Positions 7,610 through 17,240 are shown, counted from the stretch's first letter. The stretch is DNA of 64,000 nt from CAILZL01 sp049840395 (GCA_049840395.1 JASGLD010000005.1:1-64000); one strand, 5' to 3'. Made by a program: numbers and translations. The notes: a model not told the origin generated them from the sequence alone.

Positions 7610-9958
7610 ATGGCCTTGGCTCATGTTCTTGGTTTCCCACGCATCGGTGCACAACGCGAATTAAAGTTTGCATTGGAAGCGTATTGGCAAGGCGCCAGCG
7701 ACATAGCCGACTTACTGCGTACCGGTAAAGAGCTGCGGCTACGACATTGGCAGTTACAACAAGCCGCCGGCCTGGACTTGATCACGGTGGGCGATTTTGC
7801 CTGGTACGACCAAGTGCATACCTTGACGGCGTTGTTCTCGGCTGCGCCCGCCCGCTTTGGCGGACATGCTCAAGTCGATTTGCCTGCTTACTTTGCAATG
7901 GCACGCGGCACTGCCACACAACCCGCCTTGGCGATGAAGAAATGGTTCGATAGCAACTACCACTACCTGGTACCCGAACTGGATGCCAGCACTCGCTTTC
8001 AACTAAACCCCGACTGGTTACTACCTGAAGTGCATGAAGCGCAGGCACTGACACAGCGAATCAAAGTCGTGCTGCCGGGACCGCTGACCTATTTGTGGTT
8101 GGCCAGCGCGCCCGCCGGCTTCGATAAGTTGCAACTGCTGCCCGATCTACTGGTGGTGTATCAGCAGCTATTGGCAGTACTCAAAGCCATGAACGTGGCG
8201 TGGGTGCAGATTGATGAACCCATTCTCGCGCTGGAGTTACCGGACGAATGGTTGGCCAAGTTTCCTACCAGCTACCAACAACTAAGCGACGCTGCGCCGT
8301 CGTTACTACTGGCCACTTACTTCGGCAGCGTCGCGCCTCATGCCAAACTACTCAAACACTTGCCGTTGGCGGGTATACATCTAGATCTGGTGCGCGCACC
8401 GGAACAACTGGCTGAATTTCTGCAAGACTGGCCGCGGAGTCGCGTCCTGTCGTTGGGCGTGGTGGATGGTCGCAATATATGGCGCAGTGACCTCGCAAAA
8501 ATATTGAATCAACTGCAACCTGTAGAAGCCGCGCTGGGTGTGTATCTATGGGTCAGCGCCTCTTGTTCACTGCTGCATAGCCCGACCGATCTGCGATTGG
8601 AAACTCAACTTGATCCAGAGCTGCGCTCATGGCTGGCATTTGCAGTGCAGAAGTTGGAAGAACTGGTGCTGCTCAAGCGTGCCTTGAACGAAGGCGCAGC
8701 CAGTGTACGTCACGAGCTGGCCGTCATCAGCGAAGCACTGGCCAATCGTCGACAATCAGCACGCACCCATCGTCGCGAGGTAAGGCAACGACTGGCCGCA
8801 TTAACGCCACAACATGCTATGCGTCAGTCGACGTTCGCCACCCGCATCGGTCTGCAGCGTGCTGCCTTGCAATTACCGCTGCTGCCCACCACCACGATTG
8901 GCTCCTTCCCCCAGACCACCGAGATTCGTCAGGCGCGCGCCGCCTACAAGCAGGGCAAACTCAGTGAAGTGAGCTATCAGACAGCGATGCAATCAGCCAT
9001 TCGCGAATCGGTAACCAAACAAAACGCCCTGGGTCTGGATGTGTTGGTGCATGGCGAAGCCGAGCGCAATGACATGGTGGAATACTTCGGTGAACAATTG
9101 GAAGGTTACGCCTTCAGCAAGCATGGCTGGGTGCAAAGCTATGGTTCGCGCTGCGTCAAGCCGCCAATCATTTATGGCGACATTAACCGACCACGCGATA
9201 TGACCGTGGCATGGAGTCGCTATGCGCAAAGTCTTACCGACAAACCCATGAAGGGCATGCTGTCTGGCCCGATCACCATGTTGTGCTGGAGCTTTGTGCG
9301 TGACGACCTGCCGCGCAACCAAGTTGCGCTACAACTGGCACTGGCACTACGCGACGAAGTGTGTGCGCTGGAAGCAGCCGGCATTCGCGTGATTCAGATT
9401 GATGAGCCGGCCATCCGTGAAGGCTTACCGCTCAAGCGTACCGAATGGAGCGCCTATCTGGATTGGGCAGTGCAAGCGTTTCGCATTTGCAGCGCGGGTG
9501 TGCGTGATGAGACGCAGATTCACACCCACATGTGTTATTCGGAATTCAACGACATCCTGCCGGCCATTGCCGCTCTAGATGCCGATGTCATCACCATCGA
9601 GACCTCGCGTTCGCGCATGCAATTGCTGGATGCCTTTGCTGAGTTTAAGTATCCGAATGATATTGGCCCAGGCCTGTACGACATTCATTCGCCACGCGTG
9701 CCGCCGGTAGCCGAGATGCAGCAGCTATTGCAGCGCGCGCTGCAAGTGGTGGCCGCGGAACGCCTGTGGATCAATCCGGATTGCGGATTGAAGACTCGCA
9801 ACTGGCCGGAGACGGAGGCAGCGTTGAGCAACATGGTGGCAACTGCCAGGGCCATACGTGTGCAGCTGCAGGCAGGTCAGCTGCTATCGTGGCAGAAAGC
9901 CAGTGTCGCTGCGCTTTCAGTCACTGATTGCGATTGCCATGCTCGCAGTATTAATTAG
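7610..9958 (+). CDS. metE: Cobalamin-independent methionine synthase MetE
   Basis: 782 residues, slightly longer than the usual 750-760. It transfers the methyl group from 5-methyltetrahydropteroyl-tri-L-glutamate to homocysteine in the last step of methionine synthesis. N-terminal domain starts LGFPRIGAQRELKFALEAYW. The C-terminal catalytic barrel shows TTTIGSFPQTTEIR, IQIDEPAIREGLPL, the zinc ligands in HTHMCYSEF (His, Cys), a Glu in DVITIETSRS, and the final Cys in NPDCGLKTR. About 20 extra residues after the usual C-terminus (QAGQLLSWQKASVAALSVTD) are odd but harmless. It is divergently arranged with metR and probably activated by it under homocysteine excess. Confidence 0.96.
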   Translation: MALAHVLGFPRIGAQRELKFALEAYWQGASDIADLLRTGKELRLRHWQLQQAAGLDLITVGDFAWYDQVHTLTALFSAAPARFGGHAQVDLPAYFAMARGTATQPALAMKKWFDSNYHYLVPELDASTRFQLNPDWLLPEVHEAQALTQRIKVVLPGPLTYLWLASAPAGFDKLQLLPDLLVVYQQLLAVLKAMNVAWVQIDEPILALELPDEWLAKFPTSYQQLSDAAPSLLLATYFGSVAPHAKLLKHLPLAGIHLDLVRAPEQLAEFLQDWPRSRVLSLGVVDGRNIWRSDLAKILNQLQPVEAALGVYLWVSASCSLLHSPTDLRLETQLDPELRSWLAFAVQKLEELVLLKRALNEGAASVRHELAVISEALANRRQSARTHRREVRQRLAALTPQHAMRQSTFATRIGLQRAALQLPLLPTTTIGSFPQTTEIRQARAAYKQGKLSEVSYQTAMQSAIRESVTKQNALGLDVLVHGEAERNDMVEYFGEQLEGYAFSKHGWVQSYGSRCVKPPIIYGDINRPRDMTVAWSRYAQSLTDKPMKGMLSGPITMLCWSFVRDDLPRNQVALQLALALRDEVCALEAAGIRVIQIDEPAIREGLPLKRTEWSAYLDWAVQAFRICSAGVRDETQIHTHMCYSEFNDILPAIAALDADVITIETSRSRMQLLDAFAEFKYPNDIGPGLYDIHSPRVPPVAEMQQLLQRALQVVAAERLWINPDCGLKTRNWPETEAALSNMVATARAIRVQLQAGQLLSWQKASVAALSVTDCDCHARSIN

Positions 9959-9985
9959 CTATTGTTTGTTGCTCTTCTTATTGTC

Positions 9986-10081
9986 GCCCCCACCCCAACC
10001 CTCCCCCGCTGCGCAGGGGAGGGAGTGAAGAAGCGTCTCTTACTCCCTCCTCCGCTTGCGGGGGAGGGTTGGGGTGGGGGC
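9986..10081. repeat. GC-rich palindromic repeat pair
   Basis: Two copies of the family CCCCCACCCYAACCCTCCCC-palindrome in opposite orientation, separated by 16 bases. They follow metE and precede the end of the PepSY gene. The whole unit can fold into a long cruciform and may act as a bidirectional terminator between these convergent genes. Other copies are at 20814-21013, 43867-43904, 45741-45845 and 52053-52102. Confidence 0.85.
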
Positions 10082-10099
10082 AACAAAATTTGACGAAAC

Positions 10100-11653
10100 C
10101 TACGGCAACACCCTCGCCAGATCTCTACGCAAACGCTTGATGCCCAAGTACACACCCATCACGCTGGTCGCCAATCCACCCAGCAACAAGATGATCATGC
10201 CGATGTCCCATAACGGCCGCTTGCTATACCAGAACTTGAAATCGAGACTGTGCAGACCGTTGTACAACCAACGCTCAATACGACTGTAGCGATGCACCTG
10301 GGTCAGCATTGCACTGCGTTGTGGATCGACATACACCCAGGTCTGCATGGGATCGCCAAATTTCACTCGCAGTATCGGCAAGGGTTGTTGCCGACCGCGC
10401 GAGTAATAGTAAGAATCGTACTCGGTCAGCAGTTGCGTATCGACAATCGGCGTATCCGGCACCGCGGCTTGCAAACGCTTCAGCAGTGACTCAACGCTAA
10501 AGCCTTCACTCCTGGGTTGTAGAGTGCTGGCATTGACCAATATCGCATCCGGTTGTGCACGATCCACCACATAGGGTTGATGCAACCGCTCCGCCTTCGC
10601 GTCCTCTGCCGGCGTATTAGCTGTGGATTTGATGCTGTAGTAGTTCTCATCCTGGATGCGTGTGAACTCGATCTCCTTGATGGTGCGACCGGGTACCAGC
10701 GCAGCCAGACTATCGTTATTGAGCGCATTGAAACTCTGCAGCTGCGGCGAGCCACCTGAGAAAACATCGCGCTGAATCGACAGACCGCGCGCGTTGGTCC
10801 AGTCGAAGGGCTCCATGGACAGCATGCCACTGAAAGCCCAGGTCAGTACGAACACGCCGAACACCGTGCCGGTAATGTAATGCCAGCGCAGCCAGCCTCG
10901 ATAGGGAATGCTGGATTTCAAATTGAAGGGCGTGGTCTTGCGAAATTGCGTGTAGCCGAGAATCAAACCCAGCACGGCGACCACGCAGGCCAGGGTGGAA
11001 GTCCATACCACCACTTTGTACCAAACGGGCTGATTGGTTTTGAGCGCGGTGAAGTAGATCCAGTGTGGAACCACGCCGATCCAGGCCAGCAAGCGCGTAT
11101 TGCGCGTGGTCAATTGCGCGACCTCGGCGCTGGCCGGCGATACATACAGTTCCGTGCCCTTGCCATCGTCCACTTCAAACTTGAACAGGCCTACTTCACG
11201 ACCGCGCATCATGGTCCATTGATCGGCTTGTTCCAGCGTGCGCACGTATTGCACCCGCTCCACGTGCTGACCGGTAAAACGACTGGCGACCTTGCGTGCC
11301 TGCTCAATATCGATGGGCTTTAACACCTCACCGGTATCGGCAAACACGGTGGTGGCGCCATCGCCTCGTCCCTGAAAACTATAAGCCGGCCGCTGCAACA
11401 CCGAAGTCAGTGTGGGTGCGCGTGCGCCCATGCCTGCCTGCTGCACCGCCTCTGCCGGTGTTAGTTTTACATTCGCCAGATCCAAAGCCGGCAGCGCTTC
11501 CAGACGCTGTTGCGCCGAGACTCGCGGCATGCCACCCGCATACATCATCACGATGCCGGAAGCGAACCAGCTGACGCATAGCAGGCAGATCAGGATGCCC
11601 AGGTAGCGATGAGTGAAGATGACGTAGCGGACTAGGTTGCGCAGCTTGCCCAT
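10100..11653 (-). CDS. PepSY-associated transmembrane protein (iron-uptake linked)
   Basis: 517 residues from the ATG at 11653, with GGAG nine bases upstream. An in-frame upstream start lacks this. There are four predicted membrane helices: near residues 12-36 (YVIFTHRYLGILICLLCVSW), around 195-220, around 250-275, and at the C-terminus (IGMIILLLGGLATSVMGVYL). PepSY-like periplasmic segments lie between them (DTGEVLKPIDIEQARKVASR and a later WVYVDPQ segment). Such proteins often sit next to TonB receptors and are proposed to reduce or release iron from siderophores in the inner membrane. It lies directly downstream of a TonB-dependent receptor on the same strand, so an iron or siderophore role is inferred. 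Confidence 0.8.
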   Translation of the reverse strand: MGKLRNLVRYVIFTHRYLGILICLLCVSWFASGIVMMYAGGMPRVSAQQRLEALPALDLANVKLTPAEAVQQAGMGARAPTLTSVLQRPAYSFQGRGDGATTVFADTGEVLKPIDIEQARKVASRFTGQHVERVQYVRTLEQADQWTMMRGREVGLFKFEVDDGKGTELYVSPASAEVAQLTTRNTRLLAWIGVVPHWIYFTALKTNQPVWYKVVVWTSTLACVVAVLGLILGYTQFRKTTPFNLKSSIPYRGWLRWHYITGTVFGVFVLTWAFSGMLSMEPFDWTNARGLSIQRDVFSGGSPQLQSFNALNNDSLAALVPGRTIKEIEFTRIQDENYYSIKSTANTPAEDAKAERLHQPYVVDRAQPDAILVNASTLQPRSEGFSVESLLKRLQAAVPDTPIVDTQLLTEYDSYYYSRGRQQPLPILRVKFGDPMQTWVYVDPQRSAMLTQVHRYSRIERWLYNGLHSLDFKFWYSKRPLWDIGMIILLLGGLATSVMGVYLGIKRLRRDLARVLP

Positions 11654-11681
11654 AGGCGGCGTCTCCGTTTTTATGATTAGT

Positions 11682-11701
11682 GCCCGGCGCAAACGCCGGG
11701 C
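11682..11701. other. Perfect hairpin between TonB receptor and PepSY genes
   Basis: GCCCGGCG, loop CAAA, CGCCGGGC: an eight-base-pair GC stem in the 70-base gap. It lacks a U-run on the strand of the genes. It may stabilise the upstream message or tune expression of the downstream gene rather than end transcription. Confidence 0.5.
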
Positions 11702-11723
11702 TTTCTAGAGTTTTCCAATCGGC

Positions 11724-13949
11724 TTACAGCTTCTGCTGCACGCCAATCGTCCAGTTGCGACCGGGCTGAGGGAAGGCGCCGGGACCATAGCTGGTGCTGG
11801 CGCGAGTCTCATAAGCCTCGTCGGTAAGGTTATCGATGGTCGCGTACACGCGCGTATTGCTAAACAACTGGTAGTTCACACCACCACCGAGCACCGTGAA
11901 GTGCCGCGCGGTGAAGTAGGTCGTATCGTTACCGGTCAGATATTGCACATTCGCATTCGCAGACCACTTTCCCTGAGTGAACTGAGCTTCCGCCTGATAC
12001 GTCCTGGGCGTGCGGAACCGGTTGATCAGTGCGTTGATATTGGTGGTATCGGCGGTGTTGATGGCAAAGTTCCTGGCCTCGAATTTTTCGTCCACGTAAG
12101 CGTACGAAGCCTTCAGTGTCCAATGCTCACCGAGCAACTGCTGCACGGTCGCATTGTAGGCCTTCTTCTTCTGGGTCGCGTTAACCGAGCGAGTCACGTT
12201 GGCGCCAAAGCCGGTGGGCGAAGCGGCATTGACTGCGGTGGGATCCCACACCGAGTAACGCGCCGTGGCGTTGTCCATATCGAGCAATGAGTAATTGAGT
12301 TCGACCGAAGTCTGGCTGACGAAGGTTTTCTGGATACCGAGCGTCCAGTTATTACCCTCTTCATCGAGCAGCTTCTCGGTGGTCTCGCTATCGTAGTCAT
12401 AATTGGAGAGTGGACGGAATATCTGCGCCCACGAAGCATAGACATTGCCGATGGAATCGAACCGGTAGTTGGTAAACAACGAGAAAGCCGTGTCGACGCT
12501 ACTGCTCTTCTCGGTCACCACGTCGGTGGCGCTGGTACGCTTGATCTTGCTGAAGTTGCTGTAGCGCACACCCGGCGTGAAGGTATAGCGGTCGGTGATT
12601 TCCATTTTGTCTTGCACATAGGCCTCGATGCCCTTGCGCTTGACCAAGGTGCGTGTGCCGGTACGCACATTCAATGTATTGAGTTCACTGTTACGAACAT
12701 CCCAACCACTGGTCAAACCATGCAGACCCAACTTGCGCGCCAGTTGCAGTTCGACACCGGTCACTTCTTCCCGACGTTGCGTGCCTGCTGCTGTAAGTGC
12801 GGTGGCGATCAGCGCCGGCGTAATGTTGCCGAACTGGGTACCGAACAGACCGGCGAAGTCGCGGGTCGAATAGCGACGATAATTCTTATAGGCGCGCACA
12901 TGACTGTCGTAACCATCTTTGACGGCAAAGGTGTATTTCAGATCGACATCGTTAGAGGTCTCGGCGGTATATGAACCCAGCCAGGCATCGTACAGAAACC
13001 AGTTACGGTAACCAGGCCGTGTCGAAGCGCCGGTACCGGTGGGCAGCGCATTGCCGTACAGCAGGTAAAGGGTGGCGTAGTCCGGCGCAGTGATCGGATA
13101 CTGAGACTTGTTGGTGGTACCGGAGTAGTACAGACCCAACGACTGCGTATCGCTGAAGGACTGATCCAGGCGCAATGAAGCCGCCTTCTCCCGATAGCCG
13201 GTATTGTCATAGGTCTGCGTCTTATCGGTGTAAGCATCGTGGTACTTGCTGTCGTCTCGGCTGGCGTAAGACAGCGAAGCGAAGTAACGCAGGCTGTCAG
13301 TGAACAGCGGGCCGGACTGGGTCAATGCATAGTTCTGCTTGCCCCATGAGCCCGCCGCAGCATCCAGCGAAGTAGCATGCCGCTCGCCACCGCTGCGCGT
13401 GATGATGTTGATCACGCCACCGGTGGCTTCGGCGCCAAACACCGCCGCGCCCGCGCCCTTGACGACTTCGATACGCTCGACATTACCGATGTTGGTAATC
13501 ATGTCCAGCGGTACGCGCGACTTCGAACGTGCGCCACCATAGGACGAGGCATCGTTATCCAAGCGGCGACCATCCACCATGATGATCACGCCGCTATCGC
13601 CGTTGATGCTGATCTCACCGCCGAAGGTGGTGCCGTATTCGCTGGCCTTATAACCCGGCGTGGAAACCTGCACACCCGGAATGCGCTTCACGGCTTCTTC
13701 GATGGTGGTGTAGTGCTTTTCGTCGATTTCTTCTCGCGTCACCACGTCAACATCGCCGCCGGTGAGAAATTCAGACACTTCCTGTTCGTCCTGCGCCACC
13801 AGCTTCGACATGGTTTTAACGCTCGCATCATCCTGAGCTTGTGCCTGGGACTGAGCCTGCGCCTGGGCCAGGCACAGTGTCGAAGACAGCATCAGCAGTC
13901 CAGTAAGGCCGGCCTTGGCGCCGGTCGAATTACGATCGCATAGTTTCAT
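11724..13949 (-). CDS. TonB-dependent outer-membrane receptor
   Basis: 741 residues. The signal peptide is followed by an unusual Gln-Ala alternation (LAQAQAQSQAQAQDD). The plug domain is clear: DVDVVTREEIDEKHYTTIEE, IPGVQVSTPG, IIMVDGRRLD, NVERIEVVKGAGAAVFGAEA and GGVINIITR. A long beta barrel ends with the expected aromatic signature GRNWTIGVQQKL. The barrel carries a colicin/ferric-siderophore-receptor-like C-terminus (NTRVYATIDNLTDEAYETRA). No extra N-terminal signalling domain is present. The 44-residue membrane protein gene lies upstream and the PepSY gene downstream, on the same strand, suggesting one uptake unit. The substrate is not certain; siderophore-iron is most likely. AAGAG precedes the ATG by eight bases. 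Confidence 0.92.
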   Translation of the reverse strand: MKLCDRNSTGAKAGLTGLLMLSSTLCLAQAQAQSQAQAQDDASVKTMSKLVAQDEQEVSEFLTGGDVDVVTREEIDEKHYTTIEEAVKRIPGVQVSTPGYKASEYGTTFGGEISINGDSGVIIMVDGRRLDNDASSYGGARSKSRVPLDMITNIGNVERIEVVKGAGAAVFGAEATGGVINIITRSGGERHATSLDAAAGSWGKQNYALTQSGPLFTDSLRYFASLSYASRDDSKYHDAYTDKTQTYDNTGYREKAASLRLDQSFSDTQSLGLYYSGTTNKSQYPITAPDYATLYLLYGNALPTGTGASTRPGYRNWFLYDAWLGSYTAETSNDVDLKYTFAVKDGYDSHVRAYKNYRRYSTRDFAGLFGTQFGNITPALIATALTAAGTQRREEVTGVELQLARKLGLHGLTSGWDVRNSELNTLNVRTGTRTLVKRKGIEAYVQDKMEITDRYTFTPGVRYSNFSKIKRTSATDVVTEKSSSVDTAFSLFTNYRFDSIGNVYASWAQIFRPLSNYDYDSETTEKLLDEEGNNWTLGIQKTFVSQTSVELNYSLLDMDNATARYSVWDPTAVNAASPTGFGANVTRSVNATQKKKAYNATVQQLLGEHWTLKASYAYVDEKFEARNFAINTADTTNINALINRFRTPRTYQAEAQFTQGKWSANANVQYLTGNDTTYFTARHFTVLGGGVNYQLFSNTRVYATIDNLTDEAYETRASTSYGPGAFPQPGRNWTIGVQQKL

Positions 13950-14069
13950 GTGATTACTCTTTACAAGTTGTTTTTGTACGAACGCGCCTGCCCAGCCACC
14001 ACAGGCTGGTCAGCGGAGGAAACTGAAATCGGGAACAGGTTGGCTGGCGAAAGCGCCGGCAGCGCGTGG

Positions 14070-14204
14070 CTAGATGAAATTCGTCGTAGCGCCGCTCATA
14101 TGTGACACCACCGCCAGCAGCATCGCCGCGAGCAACATCAGGGCGATCACAGTCAGTTGACGGTCGATGCGTGTGCGGAGCGCCAAGCGATGCAGTAGCT
14201 TCAT
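14070..14204 (-). CDS. 44-residue single-pass membrane protein
   Basis: An ORF of 44 codons plus TAG, upstream of and on the same strand as the TonB receptor gene. It reads MKLLHRLALRTRIDRQ, then a hydrophobic helix LTVIALMLLAAMLLAVVSHM, then SGATTNFI. A basic N-terminus with a single helix fits an inner-membrane protein with the N-terminus inside (positive-inside rule). GAG is nine bases upstream of the ATG. It is a candidate accessory small protein of the uptake unit. The evidence is the ORF structure and context only. Confidence 0.55.
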   Translation of the reverse strand: MKLLHRLALRTRIDRQLTVIALMLLAAMLLAVVSHMSGATTNFI

Positions 14205-14590
14205 AGGCTTCGTCTCGTTATCCAGGCCGCATCAGCGGCGGATGGTTTGTCGGTGGTTGCCATGGGTCGAAAAGCCGGAGTCACCAAGCTCATATGGGGT
14301 GGACCTGCTCATCGAATGAGCCCACCTTGGCGCCGCATGAGAGCGCGCACTGTTGCCGATTACCGTGCAGACGTCACGCAAGTAACTGTTTCCACTTCGT
14401 CTTTCATAACGTTACGCGGATGGATTCAATTGTTATCGATAGCCGGCAGAGCATTCGTTAACATGCGGTAACGCAGGCTTTATCGCGATGACAGTGGGTT
14501 TTGCCTGCTGCGACTTGCCGCCCTGTCGCAATCGCGTTATGGATGCGTTATTGATCAGCCCTATTGATTAACCCTGGCAAGAGGATTGGC
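14205..14590. promoter_or_regulatory. Divergent intergenic region (TonB unit / LysR gene)
   Basis: About 390 bases without a convincing gene, between a leftward and a rightward gene. It must hold both promoters. No clear Fur box, terminator or perfect palindrome was found by eye. The stretch near 14400-14470 is AT-rich relative to its surroundings and is the likeliest promoter area. Confidence 0.35.
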
Positions 14591-15478
14591 GTGCGTTTCG
14601 ATTTCCGCGATCTGGAGCTGTTTGTGGCCGTGGCCGAAGTGGGCAGCATTGCCAAGGCGGCCGAGCGCGCGCACACCGTGGCATCGGCGGTGAGCAAGCG
14701 CCTGTCCGAACTGGAGGCCGAATTCGGCACGCCTTTATTAGTGCGTGGCGCCAAGGGTGTGGAGCTGACGGCTGCCGGTCATGCGCTGCTGGTGAAGGCG
14801 CGTGCGCTGCTGTATCAGGCCGATCAATTAGAAACCGAATTGCGGCAACATGCTTCCGGGGTACGCGGCCAGGTGCGCGTGTTCGCCAATATCTCCGCCA
14901 TCGTCGAATTTCTACCCGATGCACTGGCCAGCTTCATGAAGCGGCATCCGGAAGTGCAGATTCAATTGGAGGAACAGGTGAGCAGCACCATTGCTCAGGC
15001 GGTGGCGGACAATCGCGCCGACCTCGGCATCATGAGCGAACAACCCGCACTTGATGGGCTGGTCACCGTGCCATTCCGTGCCGACGAACTGGTGTTGGTG
15101 GCACGACCGGATCATCCGTTGAGCCGGCAGGCACAGTTATCGTTCGAACAAGTATTGGACCAACCCTTCGTGGGCCTGCATGCCGATAGCGCCTTGCACC
15201 ACCTGTTGCTGCGTACTGCCGCCGATGCCGGCAAGCAAATGAATCTGCGCATTCAAGTCACCAGTTTCGACGCGGCTTGCGCCATGGTCGCTGCTGGCCT
15301 GGGCATCAGCATCGTGCCGCGCGCTGCAACCACGCCCTATGTGCAGTCATTACGGTTGACCAGCATTCCGTTGAGCAATGAATGGGCCCAGCGGCAACTG
15401 CTGCTATGTACTCGTAAGGGCGAACTGCATGCAGCTGCACGTCTGCTGTTGGAGCACCTGCAACAGCCTGCTCATTAA
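14591..15478 (+). CDS. LysR-family transcriptional regulator
   Basis: 295 residues from GTG at 14591, which has AAGAGGA six bases upstream. A TTG further out lacks a ribosome site. The N-terminal winged helix-turn-helix reads FRDLELFVAVAEVGSIAKAA, then VASAVSKRLSELEAEFGTPL, followed by a linker helix and a periplasmic-binding-like effector domain (VRVFANISAIVEFLPDALAS, ADLGIMSEQPALDGL, VPFRADELVLVARPDHPLS). It is divergent from the TonB unit and may regulate it, or it may act elsewhere. The effector is not predictable from the sequence. Confidence 0.85.
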   Translation: MRFDFRDLELFVAVAEVGSIAKAAERAHTVASAVSKRLSELEAEFGTPLLVRGAKGVELTAAGHALLVKARALLYQADQLETELRQHASGVRGQVRVFANISAIVEFLPDALASFMKRHPEVQIQLEEQVSSTIAQAVADNRADLGIMSEQPALDGLVTVPFRADELVLVARPDHPLSRQAQLSFEQVLDQPFVGLHADSALHHLLLRTAADAGKQMNLRIQVTSFDAACAMVAAGLGISIVPRAATTPYVQSLRLTSIPLSNEWAQRQLLLCTRKGELHAAARLLLEHLQQPAH

Positions 15479-15882
15479 CCTGTAACCGAGAATCATCATG
15501 GAAAGATTGCAGGTCGTTTCTGCCAACGCATGATTGGATGCTGTACGCCCCGAATTTGAAAAATTTAGGCGTAACAAAAATCAGCAATTGGCGTACGTCT
15601 TGCCTCGGCAAGCACCGCGCCAGCATTTGCAATGAATCACTGAATAAGATTGCGCGACTGACACCGTGGCGTTTCGGTGTTACTGCTACGCCCGGCTGTG
15701 CGCTAAAGCAGACAGTGACGCCAATCACACTCGCCCTGCAGTACCCACTCGATAAACGTGCATGCATCACAACGCCTGCTCCTGAACACAGGGCTGCGGT
15801 CGCATTGATACGACAGTTGGTCATCGCCACGCTCGGCCCGATCATGCCCGCCATCTTATGATCAATGTGGTGAGCCCTTCCT
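15479..15882. other. Intergenic stretch without a supported gene
   Basis: About 400 bases between the LysR gene and the poly-serine lipoprotein gene. Open frames here have no family features or ribosome sites. No strong hairpin was found. It presumably contains the promoter of the downstream lipoprotein gene. Confidence 0.4.
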
Positions 15883-17187
15883 ATGACCATCAGGTCCTCT
15901 CACAGTATCGCGCTGACACTGGTGTGCATGACATTGCAGGCCTGCTCCGGCGGCGGCACTGATTCCGAATCCAGCAGCTCCACGCCCGCCACCGGCAGCG
16001 CAAGCACTAGTTCGAGCAGCAGCATTAGCAGTGCGGCCAGCTCAAGCTCGAGTTCGCGCTCCAGCTCCAGCGTCAGCAGCTCCACCAGCAGTGCAAGCTC
16101 CTCTCAGTCCAGTGCCAGCTCTAGCTCGACTTCAAGTTCGAGCACTTCAAGTAGTACGACCACGGCAGCGCAATTGAGTGCGAAGCTGGGCAAGCCGGCA
16201 CGCTTGCTGGTGGGCCTGGGCACCTACAACGAACCGACCAACATCCTGTCGCAGAATCTGCACCCGGATATTTACGATCAATACCTGGTAGGCGTGGGCT
16301 CCGGTTCCTGGCCGGAATGGAATTCGCCCAGCGGTGCGTATGTCGGCGTGGTCGCCACCAAGGCCGAGTCAGTCGGCGCAGTGCCGATGTATACGCTGTA
16401 TCAAATGGCATCGAATGGCGATGGCAACCTCGCGGGCCTCACTAACACCACCTTCATGACCGGCTACTGGGCCAATGTGAAATTGTTGTTCGAACAGCTG
16501 GCCATCTACAACAAGCCGGCTCTGGTGAATTTCGAACCTGACTTCTGGGGCTATGTGCAGCTGCAGTCGTCGAACAATCCAGCCGGCATCTCGGCGTCGG
16601 TCACCATCAATAGCGATTGCGCAGCACTGCCCAATAACGCCATCGGCGTGGCCAAGTGCCTGGTGACCATGGCGCGTAAATACGCACCCAAGGCCTATGT
16701 GGGCTTCATGCCTTCGGCCTGGGCGGGTTCGACTTCGAGCATCGTCACCTTCATGAATACGATTGGCGCCAACACCGCCGATTTCGTGGTGATGGAAACG
16801 CTGGATCGCGATGCCGGTTGCTTCGAGAAATCACCGCAACCTTCCTACTGCACACGTACCGGCAGCGGCTGGTACTTGAGCGATGCCAACTATACGACTC
16901 ATCTGACCGCGGCCACCGCTTACCACAATGGCATCGGCGGTCTGCCGCTGCTGTGGTGGCAGACGCCCATGGGTGTAGCTTCGAGCACAGCCGGTGGCAC
17001 GGACTATCACTATCGTGACAATCATGTGCAGTACTTCCTGACGCATCCCGCCGAATTGGTTGCAGCGGGTGCCGTGGGCGTGGTGTTCAGTGGCGGCGAA
17101 TCGCATCAGACCAACATCACCACCGATGGCGGACAGTTCCAATCGTTGTCGACGACTTACTTTGCCAATCCGGCGCCGTTGAATTAA
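15883..17187 (+). CDS. Lipoprotein with poly-serine linker and putative glycoside-hydrolase-like domain
   Basis: 434 residues. The lipoprotein signal peptide ends in LTLQAC, so acylation at the Cys is expected. About 65 residues of nearly pure Ser/Ala/Thr linker follow (from about residue 28 to 95). This is the type of spacer common in surface polysaccharide-degrading enzymes of gammaproteobacteria. The remaining 330 residues look like a TIM-barrel enzyme: RLLVGLGTYNEPTN, NFEPDFWGYVQLQ (candidate acidic catalytic residue), YVGFMPSAWAG, FVVMETLDRDAG and GGLPLLWWQTPMG. Four or more cysteines in the second half may form disulfides. I do not recognise a specific GH family, so the enzyme call is inferred. 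A strong terminator follows at 17207-17240. Confidence 0.65.
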   Translation: MTIRSSHSIALTLVCMTLQACSGGGTDSESSSSTPATGSASTSSSSSISSAASSSSSSRSSSSVSSSTSSASSSQSSASSSSTSSSSTSSSTTTAAQLSAKLGKPARLLVGLGTYNEPTNILSQNLHPDIYDQYLVGVGSGSWPEWNSPSGAYVGVVATKAESVGAVPMYTLYQMASNGDGNLAGLTNTTFMTGYWANVKLLFEQLAIYNKPALVNFEPDFWGYVQLQSSNNPAGISASVTINSDCAALPNNAIGVAKCLVTMARKYAPKAYVGFMPSAWAGSTSSIVTFMNTIGANTADFVVMETLDRDAGCFEKSPQPSYCTRTGSGWYLSDANYTTHLTAATAYHNGIGGLPLLWWQTPMGVASSTAGGTDYHYRDNHVQYFLTHPAELVAAGAVGVVFSGGESHQTNITTDGGQFQSLSTTYFANPAPLN

Positions 17188-17206
17188 ACACGGCCCTTGA
17201 TAACGA

Positions 17207-17240
17207 TAAAGCCGGAGAGCTTACGCTCTCCGGCTTTTTT
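17207..17240. terminator. Rho-independent terminator, bidirectional
   Basis: Stem GCCGGAGAGC / GCTCTCCGGC with a TTAC loop, flanked by AAA and a run of six Ts. It sits between two convergent genes and has A/T runs on both sides, so it can serve both strands. Confidence 0.92.

Noticed and set aside
11682..11701. Rho-independent terminator for the TonB gene
   Set aside because: The stem is strong, but the U-run is missing on the relevant strand, so only a hairpin is claimed.
15538..15861. 107-codon frame between the LysR and lipoprotein genes
   Set aside because: No ribosome site, no recognisable features, and the composition is not protein-like.
16000..16165. Serine-codon run as a CRISPR or tandem DNA repeat
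   Set aside because: It is an in-frame Ser/Ala/Thr linker with irregular codons and no spacer structure.
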